From Epiperipatus broadwayi (Eukaryota; Onychophora; Udeonychophora; Euonychophora; Peripatidae): a stretch of DNA of 64,000 bases. The first letter of the stretch is position 1. Every line of letters starts with the position of its first letter. This document shows positions 49,905-63,159 of this stretch, piece by piece. The position numbers and the translations under genes were made by a program. Where the stretch lies: the NCBI GenBank assembly GCA_028023455.1, contig JAQFVV010006221.1, forward strand, positions 1,866,001 through 1,930,000, in the 5' to 3' direction. Under the pieces are notes generated by a model. It was not told where the DNA came from, did no database searches, and was given only the letters and a program-made list of their open reading frames with translations.

Positions 49905-50590
49905 TTTTGTATGTAACTAAATACAGGCATTCAGAATACCAACAAATTAATAAATGAAATTTAGATAAGGACCGGATAATGATGAGCACAATTATTGAAA
50001 CACTCCAGCACAGTATATAGTTCACTTTGACCAGTTTCCAAAACCCTTTGGCTTTATTCAGCCACTGCTCACGATGGCTCCACACTAGAGCACTGCACCA
50101 CCATGCAAGCTTCTCAGCTACTGTCCATTAAAATCTTCCACCAACCGTTCATTTAATAATCCACTGGAATGAGAACACTTTGCTGCACACATTATTTATT
50201 CACGCAGTTTGGCCTCAGGCAATCCAGGATTTATGCATGATCTAATCTAACATCAATCTTGTTTTTTAATTAGTCTGTTCCACTTCTATTGTATCAAGAA
50301 ATATTTGTAATTAGCAAATATTTCTTGGCATTTTCCAAAAGCAATTTTCTTATCACATATATTCTATAGAAAAATCTATGCAAAAATTAATCATTAATTA
50401 AATTGTTTTACTATCTAATTTAATTATACATTCGCTTTTCATAAATTACTTTACCCAAAAGTTCATTAATTTTACTCTGATCACTTAGTGATCTAAAAAA
50501 ATATTCCTCTAATATATTTATATCTTTTCTGGAGTACAAAAAGACAATTTATAATTATTGAATTACAATGTACATATTTTTACAAACATA
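49905..50590 (-). repeat. Possible 3' LTR of minus-strand Gypsy element 3
   Basis: On the minus strand, a purine tract GTGTGGGAGG (50600-50591) directly follows the integrase tail and is a typical polypurine tract/LTR junction of K02A2.6-like Gypsy elements. An AATAAAG lies near 50050. No partner LTR is visible in the window, so the far end is a guess. Confidence 0.4.
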
Positions 50591-50639
50591 CCTCCCACAC
50601 TCCAAACAAAGCTTTGTTTAGGTTTCTTAAAAATAATCT

Positions 50640-51505
50640 CATAGTCTGCTAGGTCTTCGCTTCTCTTATGTCAGCCTAGGTGATTTTCTCTCTTTTCAAT
50701 AAAAACCAGTTCTCTATTTGCATTTCTTTCTCCCCACATTATCTTTTATAATGTGGTTGCTATCTTGAATATATATATTTGGGCCTTTTTATTTCTGCTC
50801 GTTTTCATTAGGAGGAAATCAAATGCTTTTATTTCACGAATCCAGACATAATCTGTATTTTGCAGTTTTCTCTAATTATCACAATGTGGTTGGACAATAT
50901 TTCTCTATTATTCCCTTTATCCACATTTCTTATCCAGACCATTGTTACCGCTTTGAACTTTGCCTTTCCAAGTTATCCTTTTGCCGTGATTCAGTTTTGG
51001 GTGGATTAATCTTGGTTAATTTCCTTCCCATTAGTTCTGCTGGTATACTTTCAGCCACTGTGAAGGCATTGCATGTTACAACAGCATTATTTCCTGTAAA
51101 ATGTATTTAAGATTTCTATTACTTTTTCTCAATGCCACACTGTTGGATGGTTTGCGATATGCTGAATTCTGTTAAAACTAAAATATTGCTGTAACATGTG
51201 CTCAGAGAAACCTGTAGAGTTGTCCAAGACTAGTCTCCAGTAATCCATGTATCACAAAAATGTTTTTAAACATTTCTTCTGCACTGGCTTCTTCGTGACA
51301 TTGTCCACTTTGAATAAGCATCTATTATCAGAATCAAATTTCTCTGCTATAGGGCCTGCATGATTTATGTGTAATCTCTCCCATGGTCATGTTGTTTTTG
51401 TTGGTGGCAGGGACAGTTGTGACACTAGCGCATATTTTAATGCATTTTTCAATATTAATATTAGCGACCAGATATAGGTTCATGCTAAAGCTTTTGCCTA
51501 GTTAA
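50640..51505 (-). pseudogene. Integrase of Gypsy element 3, downstream part
   Basis: The minus strand reads KALA-TYIWS, then PWERLHINHAGPIAEKF and DAYSKW of the catalytic core, and an SDN-x-TGF-like second acidic site near 51240. IPAELMGRKL and RTKL-like linker wording follows near 51050, and then the GIIEKYCPTT SH3-like tail. These follow K02A2.6-type Gypsy integrases. Stops and frame changes are frequent. The + strand open frame at 50823-51110 is its antisense shadow. Confidence 0.78.
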
Positions 51506-54225
51506 GAATATACAAAGTTTTAAAGAAAAGAGGAAGAGAATAATGGTTATAGGGGAGATGAATGGACATAGTGAAGAAATTGATGATGTAAATAATAAGA
51601 ATGGACAGCTTTTGAAAGAATTTTGTCAAAGTGAATTTGAGCATTGGAAATTTATCAAATATTTACGAGGGACAAAACACATGGTTTAGAAATAATATAT
51701 TTCATACAGTAGATTATGTATTGATAAAGAGGGAGGTGTTTGATAATGGAGAGAGAGAATGTACAAGTGATCATAACTTCATTGTAACCAAAATGATTAG
51801 TAATGTGATGGAGAATAGAAATAAAAGTAGAAACAATAGTGAAAGATGTGGATGGAGAGTGAATGATAAGAATAAGTTGGAAGAGTATAAAATACAAGTT
51901 GAAGAAACCATGGAAGAGTTGGTTGGGGATGAGTATAAGGACTGGTGTGATGAAATAGAAAGTGGCAATAAAAGTAATAAAAAAAGAGAATTAGTAAAGT
52001 GTAAAAGAGAGAAAAGAAGCATGCAGAGTATGTGCTATGAAGAACAAAGAAATTGAAAAAGATATTGCTAAAATAGATGATTATAGAGAATGAAATTGAA
52101 TAGTAAATTGTTGGAGGATATTATCAGTAGAAAAGATGGGAGTAAAAAATTTTGGAATTACATTAAAAGAAATGTAGGGAATAGTATTACTAGATGATGA
52201 GGGAAGTGTAGCTCTAGAGAAAACTTAGAGAGAATCTTAAATATAGAAAAGATGTTAGATGTGAAAGAATGATAGAAAACATGAAAGCATATACTAATGG
52301 GAATATTAGATTTACAAAAAATGAAGTGAAGAAATTGAAACAGGTTTAGATGGATGGCAGCTGAGAGGGTAATGAATTTAGGGCATAAGCTATATTATAC
52401 TGTTTCAATAAGATGGCACATAAGTTTTTCTGGATAGTTGGAGTAATACAAGAGTAAGATTATTATTTAAAGGAAAGTGTAAAGATCATAGAAAGGTAAA
52501 CAATTATAGACAGATAGCGGTAACATGTTTTCTCCTATATGGTGGCTGGGAAGTTGCAAAATGGATGGAAAATAATGGGGGAAATGCAAAGTTTTAGATC
52601 AGAAAGGCATATAGTTTATTTGCAGTTACACAACTTATGGATGAGTAGGAATTCGGAGTTATGTGCGTTTTATAGATATAGAGAAGGCATATGATAGAGT
52701 CAATAGAAATAGATTGTGGATAAGTTTAGCAAATTTGGGAATGGATGCAGCTTTAGTGGATATTAAGAAATTATGAGAATAATAACTATATGTATCAATT
52801 GGGGGATATAGAATCAGTGAAAGTTAAAAAATGGGGTGGGGACTAAGGCAATGATGCCCTGTCACCTATTTTGTTGTATTTGAGTGAAATGGAGAGCACA
52901 ATAGGACTAGGAAAAGGGATTGATACCGTTAATAGGTGGCGAGGGAGTATATACTTTGTCAGGTCTTTTTGTGCAGAAAGATGTGGAAGTTATGCTGAGA
53001 ACATGCACAAGGGTGGGTAAAGAGATGGGGATTAAATTTAGTAAAAAAAAATCAAATATAATGATGGTTAATATTGCGGAAAGGGAAGATTTAGAATTTT
53101 TATTGGGGGGATATAAACTTAAGTGTGGTGAGTAATGTATACTGAGGCATTAAATTTCAAAAATGTGCGCTTGAAAATGCGAAGGTAGGGACCTCTACAG
53201 GCCTTAACCACAAGCTTACGCTATGGAAGAAAAGAGGGGTGAATAGATAGTTATTTGAGAACCATATTAAGTAATCAGGAAAATTGCTTGGATGAATGGG
53301 AGAAAAAATTGATAAATGAAGCAAAGGGATTGATAAAGAAATTAAGTGTTTCCATATAATAAATATGATGTAGCTATTCTATGGGTTGCAGTAGCAAGGT
53401 TAACATAAGGTAATGATGTGTTAGTAGAGATATTAGATTACTTAGAAAAAGTACAAAGGTAAGTAGGAAGACGGATTAGATGCAGATGTGTGAACAGCAA
53501 AGGAGGCAATTCAAGGAGAAATGGGATGGTAAAGTTTTTGTACGAGATGCAAAAAGTAAAATGAAAATGTTTGGTAGGTTGCAGTTTAGGGATAATAAAA
53601 GAATAGCCAAAATAGTATTTAATTGGGTTACGAGTAAAGGGCAGACAATATAAGTGAGAAAGGTAATGTGAGATGCAAAAGATTCGGATAAAGAATTTAT
53701 ATCAGTATACTTGTACAAAAGATGGAATGATTTTGTTAAGAGGATTGTTATGTTATAATGGTAACGAATGGGATAAAATAGGTGCATTAATAAAAAAGAA
53801 TAAGTTGGAGAACCAGTATGGAGTAGTGTAAATATATATAAAAATAAACGGAACATTGGGTGTGAGATTTATGATAATAGCAAGGAAAGTAGTTTATTGT
53901 GTAAGGCTCGAACAAGATCTTTAGCAACAATATACACATTAATGAAAAAATACGGGTGATTTAGTCTGCAAATTGTGTGAAGGCATAAATGCTTGAAAGC
54001 AGAAAGGGTACAAATAAAGTCATGGAAGAATAAACATGAACAAAGTGATTATACTGAAAAGTGGTTTTTATGCTGGGTTTGGGTAAAGATAAGGGAGATT
54101 TAAATATAAAGGCCATAGAGTTGACAAAGATTATGTTGTGGAAATGGGATAGAGCAGATTATGGGAAAATTTAGGGTGGGAGAATGGAAAGGGTAGAAAA
54201 GTGGGTAACAGGTTTCTCTCAGCAT
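51506..54225 (+). pseudogene. Non-LTR retrotransposon (LINE) inserted in Gypsy element 3
   Basis: It starts in the endonuclease domain: MVIGEMNGHSEEIDDVNNKN near 51545, NTWFRNN, VDYVLIK and SDHNFIV (51766-51786) with the terminal SDH catalytic motif. The reverse transcriptase follows: KVNNYRQIAVTC near 52494, DIEKAYDRVNR (52677-52709), GLRQ near 52840, a damaged YADD region, and KEMGIKFSKKKSNIMMV near 53019-53070. A C-terminal region rich in R/K ends near 54200. The YADD box is degraded to LFVQKD wording, and stops occur throughout. It is 5'-truncated within the endonuclease. A clade such as RTE, Jockey or CR1 cannot be set by eye. The minus-strand frame 53476-53856 is an antisense shadow. 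Confidence 0.85.
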
Positions 54226-54239
54226 AGTTGTCGAGATTT

Positions 54240-54865
54240 TTAACTTTATTTAAGAAGTCACAGTGCATCACCTCACCACCCCTGGGTGACCTTTATGCAA
54301 TAAGTCAAAAATTGCCTTGCAGGTGGTATCATCACTTTTATTCCCCATTACTATGCAGCCTTTACATACTAAGTTATTCCCTATTAACCCAAAACCTCTG
54401 AGCTACAAAATTCAGTTTTGCATTTGACAAGCCTTCCTGTAACCATTTTATAATTGGTATATTTTTCTTTTGTCCATTGTTTAACTGTCTTGCTATTTAC
54501 TATATTTACATTTATCTTATCTATGTAATTTAACTTTGTTTCTCAGTTCCCATTTATCTGGGCATCTTAATAGCACATATGCATGTTATCTATCTTCCCT
54601 TTTTGTAGTTTAACTGGTAATTGTATGCTGATAGAATATTCCACCAGCATAGCATGCTCTGGCTGTTATGGTGCAAATTTATCATGTGACAGAATTCTGA
54701 GTAAAGGTTTGGGGTCTGTGAATATCTGAAATTTTTACTGCATATACTGAAGCTTTTACAATGCAAAAACTATACCTGATCATTTTTTGATACAATCAGA
54801 GAATATGCACTGCTAGGGTGTACTAACTCACCTCAAACACCAAGGCCTAATCCAAGATTAATATT
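54240..54865 (-). pseudogene. RNase H to integrase linker of Gypsy element 3
   Basis: The minus strand reads FTDPKPLLRIL (54730-54695) of RNase H, a PEHAMLVEYSISIQLPVKLQ-like tether and GKIDNMH. It ends LLHKGHPGVVR (54310-54276), which is the start of the HHCC integrase finger. Integrase then resumes across the LINE at 51505 with AKALA-TYIWS, showing that the LINE landed inside the integrase gene. RT and upstream parts were not found beyond 54865. Confidence 0.75.
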
Positions 54866-57021
54866 AAATGCCCATGAAAATGTGTGCAATTGACTTTATT
54901 TTGAAACACAGAGAACCATTTGTCAGAGAGAACATTACGATTTTATACAATTCTGATCAGTAATAAGTACTAAAAAAATAAAATACCATGTTATAAAAAA
55001 AAAAAACTATGAAAGTCCTCAAGTCGGTATAATCTGATTTTTTTAACATGCAATTTATATGGATTAATTGCTTATTCAGTTTTATCCATTTATTTTTTAT
55101 ATGCTTTCTGTATGAATGCATTTTAAGTTTTAATTTTGTGTGGGTGCATGTACATATGTGAATTAATTTTGAGAAATAAAATTGTCAGTATTAATGCAAG
55201 TTGACAGTGCTTTTTTATTTAGCAACTTCATTTTAGCATATCAATTAGGAGGATTTTAATTGCAATACTTCGGAACAATCATTGCTTATAGGGTTTAGCT
55301 AATTTAATATTGGATTTCAGTACGTCATCATTTCATTAGCATAAATTAAGATCTATAAAAAAAAAAAAAAACTTTAAATATTGATTACACTATGCAAACA
55401 AAATGCGTTAAGATATTTTTTTCCCTTTTAAACACATCAGAATTTTTTTTTTTAAGTAATTTTGACAATGTGAATTTTGCTACTGTTACACTAATGATAA
55501 TCATTGAATAAGTTGTTAAACATTTTTTTTAAAATTCTAAATAATTTCATGTAATATAGTAGTATAAATTTGAAAAAAAAAATTTCAATATGGTTTTTTT
55601 TTCACCGCAACGAAAAACAGTTGTGCGGAAGAACATAAAAAATTGATACAGCCAGCTTATTGGCCCATCCATTTCACTGTACTTTTGAACAGGCATTATT
55701 TTCCTAGCAATTCTGTTTACATTTTCAATTAGAATCATGACTGCAAGTAATATGATTATAAAAACAATCTGAGCTTGTAAACAAAAATAGATATCTTAAA
55801 CTGACTGGAAAGAGAAGGAAATTGTGATATCTGTCTTAGGTTTATTCGTATTTACCATCATCACTATTTTTAAACGCCACAAGACAATAAAACTAAGTAC
55901 TCAAACCATTGTAGGTATATAGAAACTTTCCAAAATCATGAAACCCAGAGCATCCCATATAAAAACAAATGCAAAAAGCATGTCAACTATCCATTCTAAA
56001 CTTTTTCTTTAGTTCCTCAGCCATTATCTGGTGCACTCCTCAAAAAAAACAAACAATACTATCAAAGGATTTAAAAGACAATGGATCTTACGATAAGCAA
56101 TTCATGGTTCAGACAATTAGATTATGATTGATGAATGGATCACCAGAAATAACATTTAATGTTTTTTTACAGATTTAAGTTGCATTATCATACGTACATA
56201 TTTTAAATCCATGCTTGCATAATACAGAGTACACTTTACAAAAGCATATAATGTACATTTAGTTTTTTAAAAATTACTATATACAGTATACTAGATTGTT
56301 TGTTAACAGCTTATAATGTAATTTTTATCTGGAGGAACCAGCCAATTTTTCCCCATAGGAAACCATTGGGAATCAATTATCTTCGCTAAGCAGGGTAAAA
56401 GTGTATTATATAAAATAAAAAAAATAGTTGGTAAATAATTACCCATATATGCTCTTGAAAATAAATTATTTCTATATTAATAAACAATGCATTATATATA
56501 AAAAATGAAATGGTTAATTATAAATAATTTAATCATCACAGCTATGATTTTTTATATATAAATTTAATTTTACCAGAAATGTTTACTTTAAAACTTAACT
56601 CTCAAAATTTGGAATGAATAAATATAGAATGATTATTTTCTCAAATTTATCTTTGCTTTTCACGTTACATTTTACTTTTGTATCAAGTAAACTAAAATAG
56701 TGAAAATTATTTCTTCCAAAGGCAAAATAATAATAGAATTTTCCCACACATGCCATAACTTTTTATTCAGTATGGTGTAAAAAAAAAAAATGTTACCATA
56801 AAAACCTTAAAAATTTTGCATTTATGATAAATAGAAAAAAGTTAAAACAGTTTTAAAATTGGCACCTTAATAGCAGATTTACACTATTTCTCATAAAATT
56901 ATAATTAAAATACATAAAAACGTTTATTAGTTCCCGCTTCTACAATTAAAAAAAAAAAAAGTGTCATATTGATATAATTGCTTGCATGATCAATTTATAC
57001 GCATATATTGGCAATTATATG
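54866..57021. other. AT-rich intergenic stretch
   Basis: No gene, RNA or classified repeat is supported. A and T homopolymers are common. Confidence 0.5.
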
Positions 57022-57023
57022 TA

Positions 57024-58192
57024 CACCTGTCTTGTTTTATGCAATTATTTTAATGCGATTTTGAAATTATGCGATTCATGTTTCTTCTTAATATCTTTTT
57101 ATGCGGGTTTTCATTTATGCAATAAAGAAGTTCATATTTCACTATATTTATTAGATATCAAGAAATTTAAATTATTAATAACTTATTTTGACTTGAAATA
57201 CTTTTTTTCTTTTCAAAAATATAACATTATATTAGCAGGTAACGTAAATATGGCCTTAAACTGTATTTAGATTCTTAGCTTCTATGTAAATAACCTACTT
57301 ATACTAATGAGTAAATAATAATAATAGATTTATACTTACGTATAAAAGTATCGCAATAAATATTCAAAAATTTTGAACTTTTAAAACGTATTTTGTTAGA
57401 TATAACAGAAATAAAGTCTTTTAGATTTTTAAAATGAATAATGATTTTATTGATTTTGTAAACTGAAAATAATCTTTCTAATGATAATCTTGTTTTGATT
57501 GCGATCTCATTTTTTAAATATAGAAACAAAATGTGAACATTTAAAATTTATTTCAGTAGTAAAGAAAGACAAATTTATTATTTTCTGATAAGTAAAAATC
57601 AGTTAATCATAGATTTTACATTGATGTGTGAGACAAAAAAAAAACGTCAGAAAATGCTAAAGTCTGAGTTTCCTACAATGAACAACCTCTTAAATTCAGA
57701 GAGCTAAATAGTTGTCTGGATATCGTGAGCTTTATAAAAAATTAGTAAAATCATCATCTCAAAGTTTAATCACCTATCACATTGTCAATAGAAAACCATT
57801 AACTCAGCACAAGACTGAGTGGCGCTAATTGTACTTCCTCTTATGACGAATCTGATTTCTTACCAGTTCACAAACGAATGCATATTGTCAAATAGCGGTA
57901 ATGATTAAAATATGTATGAAAAAATGTAAAATTAAATAACGTAGTTAATAAAAAAAGTTTGTCGTATTCATTTTTTTCAAATATTTGAAATTTTTTATTA
58001 GTCATACTTTATTTCCTTATTTTTTTTAATGCGTATTTAAAATTTTTCTTTGTTGCTTAGCTTTTATGTGATTTCTAAAAATTACAGAACCTATCCCCCA
58101 TTTTTCAAAGTAAGTTAAGTCTTTTTTTGTGCGATTTTTTTAATGCGGGTTTTCTGTGAAACCTATCTACCGCATAAAATGAGACCCAGGTG
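57024..58192 (-). mobile_element. TA-flanked inverted-repeat DNA element, copy 2
   Basis: It begins CACCTGTCTTG and ends GAGACCCAGGTG, with TA on both sides (57022-57023 and 58193-58194). It matches the 13-kb copy in reverse: GGTTTTCTGTGAAACCTATC near 58147 is the complement of the left end there. It lacks the fold-back insert of copy 1. The + strand frame 56986-57270 crosses its border and is not a gene. Confidence 0.82.
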
Positions 58193-58194
58193 TA

Positions 58195-61100
58195 TAAAGT
58201 TTTAGCAAATTTGTTTTTTTTTAAGATGATGTAATAATTTTATTTTCTAAAAATTAATTTTGGAATAAGACATTGAAGCTTTATAATAAAAAATATGACG
58301 AATATAATTATAAATTTCTTATAAACATTCAGCTTATCCGTTATTCATTTCAAATTTATAGCAAAAAATAATTTTAAAATATATAATTTTACTAAAAATG
58401 TCATTAAAAAAAACAGAAGTTACAACCATATATATGGTTCACATCATTAAAGTTTAAAAATTTATCAGATGACATCAAATGTAAATGTTAGACATTTTCA
58501 AATTAATTAAAACAATAAACACTTCAAATGGTGCTTTTATCAATCAATTGGTTGATATTTGGATGTTTATTCATCTGTTCACTTAAGTCGGATATAATTT
58601 TTAAATATATAAATTTGACATTATAATATTGACCATAAATTATTACTGCAATAAAAACCCATGGATAGCTCACTGCAATTACTTTTTTCTTCAATTCTAT
58701 TTCAAATGTTTGTATAAACTAATTTATTTGTAAAAAGTTGGTTACATTCGTAATATTGTCTCCATAATTGAAATTTTTGAAGTGTAAGCATTCAGATTAA
58801 CAGTATTGTACACGTAATAAAAAAAAATATATAGGCATTGTTTTTATTAGAAAAACAAAATCTCACATGTAACAGTCCTGTAAATAACAGCCAAATAAAG
58901 TTAAAAGCAATTGCAAAAGATTTAACAATTATTTTGCTATATATATATATATACACACCAAATAAGATGAAATAGATATTAATAATCAATAGAGAACAAA
59001 ATGCTTTAATGGGATAGAGAAGTGATGATTTTTAAGTTCAATTTAAAAAAAAATAGTTCTGAATATATAGACTTGATATAGAATATATATATATAAATAG
59101 ATTTTTTCTTTAGGAATGACAAAATTCAATTTATATAATGACATAAAACCTTAGGTATAAAAAAAAATCACTTTTGCAAAAAAATTTTATTTACTAATTA
59201 TAAATCATTTACAGTGATTCAGTATATATATTTTTAAATTATTAATCCAAGATTCCCCATCCCAAGAGTAATATTTTTCAAATATCTACTAAAAAACATA
59301 AATTATATATAGGCCTAACTATATAGCTCTACATTTATGTAAACTATAATACATAATTTTTTTGCCAATCAAGATATTTATTTCCAAAAATACTTTATTA
59401 ATGTTAAATACTTTACTTACCTTGTGTTTTGTAATGGTATCCCAGTATCTTCATTACTTGTTTATTGCAATTATTGACTATATAGAGCACTGACTTAAAT
59501 TTTATCAAAAACTAATTATCGAATGGTTTGTTGCTTGGAAAATCATGACATTCAATTAACAGTGATAGAGCTGAGCTGCAATCCACAAACTTTTACCTTT
59601 CAAATCCTCAACTTTACAGTTGCACTAAATCATAGAAGGTATATACTTAAATGCAACACTACCATTAATCTGTGTAATTTTAAACCAATGTAGATACACA
59701 CACATTGTAATTTTAAAATATTTGCCTCTCAAAATAAATTTATGTAAATCTTTAATAATTGTCAAAGATGAATATATTAAAGGATGTTTATTTTTAGAAA
59801 CAATAAAAACTTTCTGAGGGAACATTCTGTTTATAAGTTTCTATCATTTTTATACTAAAAAAACACCCTATAATTTTTCAGTTTAAGAGTAAATATTTAT
59901 ATATGTAACACAATTGAGTATGTGTAATTATCATAAAATCATTCTTCATGTACTTCTATAAATCTTTTTAAAGATCTTGTTCTCAATTTTAATTCTTATA
60001 AACTTCACACCAGAAAAAACAGCATTACTTCATCATTTTTCAGTATGAAAATAATAAAATAATGATATATGGATATTTATATTTTCTTCAATAAGTCTTT
60101 TTGCTTTCAGACTTGTTCAAAGTGATATAATTACTTATCTAACAAATGATGTACATTAGGTGAATACTAATTATTTTATTTAATATTATCCTAAACTATA
60201 TTTATAATCATATAGCATGCAGAATTCAATTTTTCTAGAAGATATGTTGTTAAGAATTGATATAACTTAAAAACAATTACATCACCTGCTTATCATAAAA
60301 TTATGGATATAAAATATCCTTGTTGTATAGTGTTAATGTTGCTGTATTATATTTAGAATAGAAAAATGCTCATTTAAATTTAATATAGTCCAGTTAAAAG
60401 TCACTAATGAGTATTTTAATTGTAAAAACAAGGAAAATAAAATATATCTTCAATATAAGAACTTTCTTTAAGGAAACACACACACATAAAAATGCATTTA
60501 AAAGTTATCATTAATCCAAAAGTGACTGCTATATATATATTAAGTAAAAGTCTTTGGAATAATCAATTGCAAGGGAAAAACCTCTTAAGCATTTCTCTAA
60601 AAAAAAAATCTGAAATGGCAATACAGTGAACATATGCAATATTGTTTCAAGTCACATATTTTCTTAATATTAGAATATGTATCATTTATTGAACTGCAAG
60701 AACATAGTACTTTTCAACAAGCACATATATATGACAGACTTTTTTTTATATGTATAATATGCATATATAATTAAAATTACATTAAACAAAATTGTTAAAA
60801 AATTATTAATAAATTGAAGGTGTCACATTTGCATATATTTTTCATTCACTGAAAAAATATATATTTTTTTTTATTGTACTATATTTTCATTTTTTAAATA
60901 AATCGGAAAATTTCCGACTTTCATCACAATTGAAAATGCTCTGGGTGATATTTTTACTTTTTCCAATAACTTTTTTCTCTTATAGAAACATAAGACTAGT
61001 TTCGTTACCAAGAAACTATGATTTTGCTAATTGTTTTTAAATCAGTATTAATTTTAAGTGTATTCTAAAATTTTGTAAAACTTTTAGCATTATGCTTAGA

Positions 61101-61924
61101 AAATATTTTATTACGTGAAATATTGCATATCAAATTCAAAAAGGATAATATAGGAAGAAAAAAACCTATATGCTTTCAACATACACCGAAGAAATTGTAT
61201 TAATAAACATGATGTATCTGCTGTTCTGATAGAAAACGGCTGCTGGTGCAATTTAAAATTTATTTAGAAATTTAAATTTTGCTAAAACATTACTTCAGCA
61301 TTCAAAGATGAAAAATAGTGCCAGACTATCGTAAAATGTATTAAATTTTGAATTTTAATATATATAGTTTTCATTTCATTACATTTTTTTGGCTAGTGAA
61401 TAATTGAATTTCAGTTATTATACCATTGAAATGCCAGTTTAATGGTTGTTTTTTTTTATAACAACCCTTGACGTATTTTAAATTTGAACTCATATTATGA
61501 GATTTGCAGGCAGAAGCAGTAATTACTCTGTCACAAAATTCTATGAATATATTATATACAAGATTAATCAGTTTTCTTTTAATTCAAATAAACATATGGG
61601 TAGAATTGCTTATAAAAGCACATTTCTGAAGCCACTTTTCTTTTCTTCAACAGATTTTTGAATCAAATTAATTAGCATAAGAGTCAAAAAGTTGTATTGA
61701 TATCTATTTTACTATTTTATTAAGCTTATTTGATTTCCCATTTTCAAATAATTTTTAATTGATAAACTTCACTTCTGAAAAATTATCTTGCAAAACAAAA
61801 AGCTGTTTCAAAAAGCATTTCAATAATAAGCATCTCATTAATTAAATTGGATATATAATCATTCTCTATAGAGTTTACCACTATAAATTTAATTGCAACA
61901 AAATTTTTCTCCAAAATAATTCTA
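58195..61924. other. AT-rich intergenic stretch
   Basis: No gene, RNA or classified repeat is supported across 3.7 kb; TA microsatellites occur near 58935 and 60530. Confidence 0.5.
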
Positions 61925-62680
61925 TTTAGTGCAAGCTTTAGTAATCAATAGATACTAAATGGTTGTGCATTATAAGCCATATCCAATGCTTTAACTATCC
62001 AATATCTCCAGACTAGTTACTAGCTTATGGCTTTCATCAATGAAAAATCTTGGATCTGGATCTTTGGCTCTAATGCACTATTTCTCCAGGATCCACCTTT
62101 TACCATTTTGCTCCATTATAAAGTTATCAATTCAAACTGAAGAACACAGTTTTCAATCTAAGCCAATTTGTATAATTATACAGATCTAAAACCAGTCCAT
62201 TATTTAGGATTAGTACTGAACCATTAAAACTTCACATGATCACCATTTCATTGGGTATACATAACCTATTAAAACAATAGCATACCCTCTCCCCACACAC
62301 ACACAATAGTGCCACCTAATACAAGGTTTAGTAATCAATAAATGCTAGTCATAATCCCTATCCAATGTTTTCCTGTCCAATATCCAGACTAGTTTCAAAC
62401 TTATGGCTTTCATGAATGAGGAAACTTACAATCTTGGAGCAAAATATTTCTTTTCCAATACTTACTTTTACCATTTTGTTTTAATATAACAATATCAGTC
62501 TAAATTGAAAAATCATTTATGCTTTCAATCCGAGATAATTTTCCTGTAAAGTCATACAGATCTAAAACCATTTCAATATCTATATGTTTTGGTATCCTTT
62601 CTTTAAATTACCAGGCACTTTATCCTTTGGCTAGGATTGGTATTAAACCGTTAAAATATCATAGGATGCACAACCATCTA
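61925..62680 (-). repeat. Two decayed tandem copies of the 453-bp family
   Basis: Minus-oriented units start with TTTAGTAATCAATAGAT (61938) and again with TTTAGTAATCAATAAAT (62327), about 390 bp apart. Both retain the CCAGACTAGTTNCNNNCTTATGGCTTTCAT core region (62010-62043 and 62384-62413). The core is mutated: TTGATGA and GTAA in one, TTCATGA with an A-T closing pair of stem II in the other. Confidence 0.75.
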
Positions 62681-62689
62681 GCATCTATT

Positions 62690-63085
62690 AATTACTAAAG
62701 CCTCTATTAGGTGGCATTATTGTGGAAAATTTTTTTTACTAGTATTTTAACAGCTTGTTTTAAGCATTAAGAAAAGATGATCATGTGGTGTTTTGATGGA
62801 TTAATAACAATCCTAGTTAAAGGTAACTGTGATTATTAAAAACCAAAGGATATCAAAACATATAGATACTTAATTGATTTCAGATCTGTATGACGTATGG
62901 GCAAATTAGCTTGGATTAAAAACACTAATGATCTTCAGTTTTGCCGACAGCTTTATAGTTGAGCATAGAAGGAAAAGTGAGTGCTGGAGAAGAAGTGCAT
63001 TAAATCCACATATCCAGCTACACAGCACCCAGATTCAAGACTCCTCAATGATAAAAGCCATAACCTAAAAATTAGTTTGGGGCAG
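62690..63085 (+). repeat. Decayed plus-strand copy of the 453-bp family
   Basis: GTGGCATTATTGTGGAAA, GATGATCATGTGGTGTT, then CAAGACTCCTCAATGATAAA (63034-63053) and AAATTAGTTTGGGG keep the order of the unit. The hammerhead core reads ATGATAA and is inactivated. With the previous two copies it makes a second inverted arrangement. Confidence 0.72.
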
Positions 63086-63159
63086 GGTTCAAAAGTTACA
63101 GACATTTTAATTGCCATTAATGGTAATTACTGATAATAAATTTATTTTTAATTAAGATT

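Noticed and set aside
50823-51110. Plus-strand 95-residue open frame
   Set aside because: Antisense shadow of the Gypsy integrase on the minus strand.
53476-53856. Minus-strand 126-residue open frame, longest but one in the window
   Set aside because: Antisense to the C-terminal part of the LINE; composition is a by-product of purine-rich coding on the other strand.
56986-57270. Plus-strand 94-residue open frame
   Set aside because: It crosses the left border of the TA-flanked element, so it cannot be a conserved gene.
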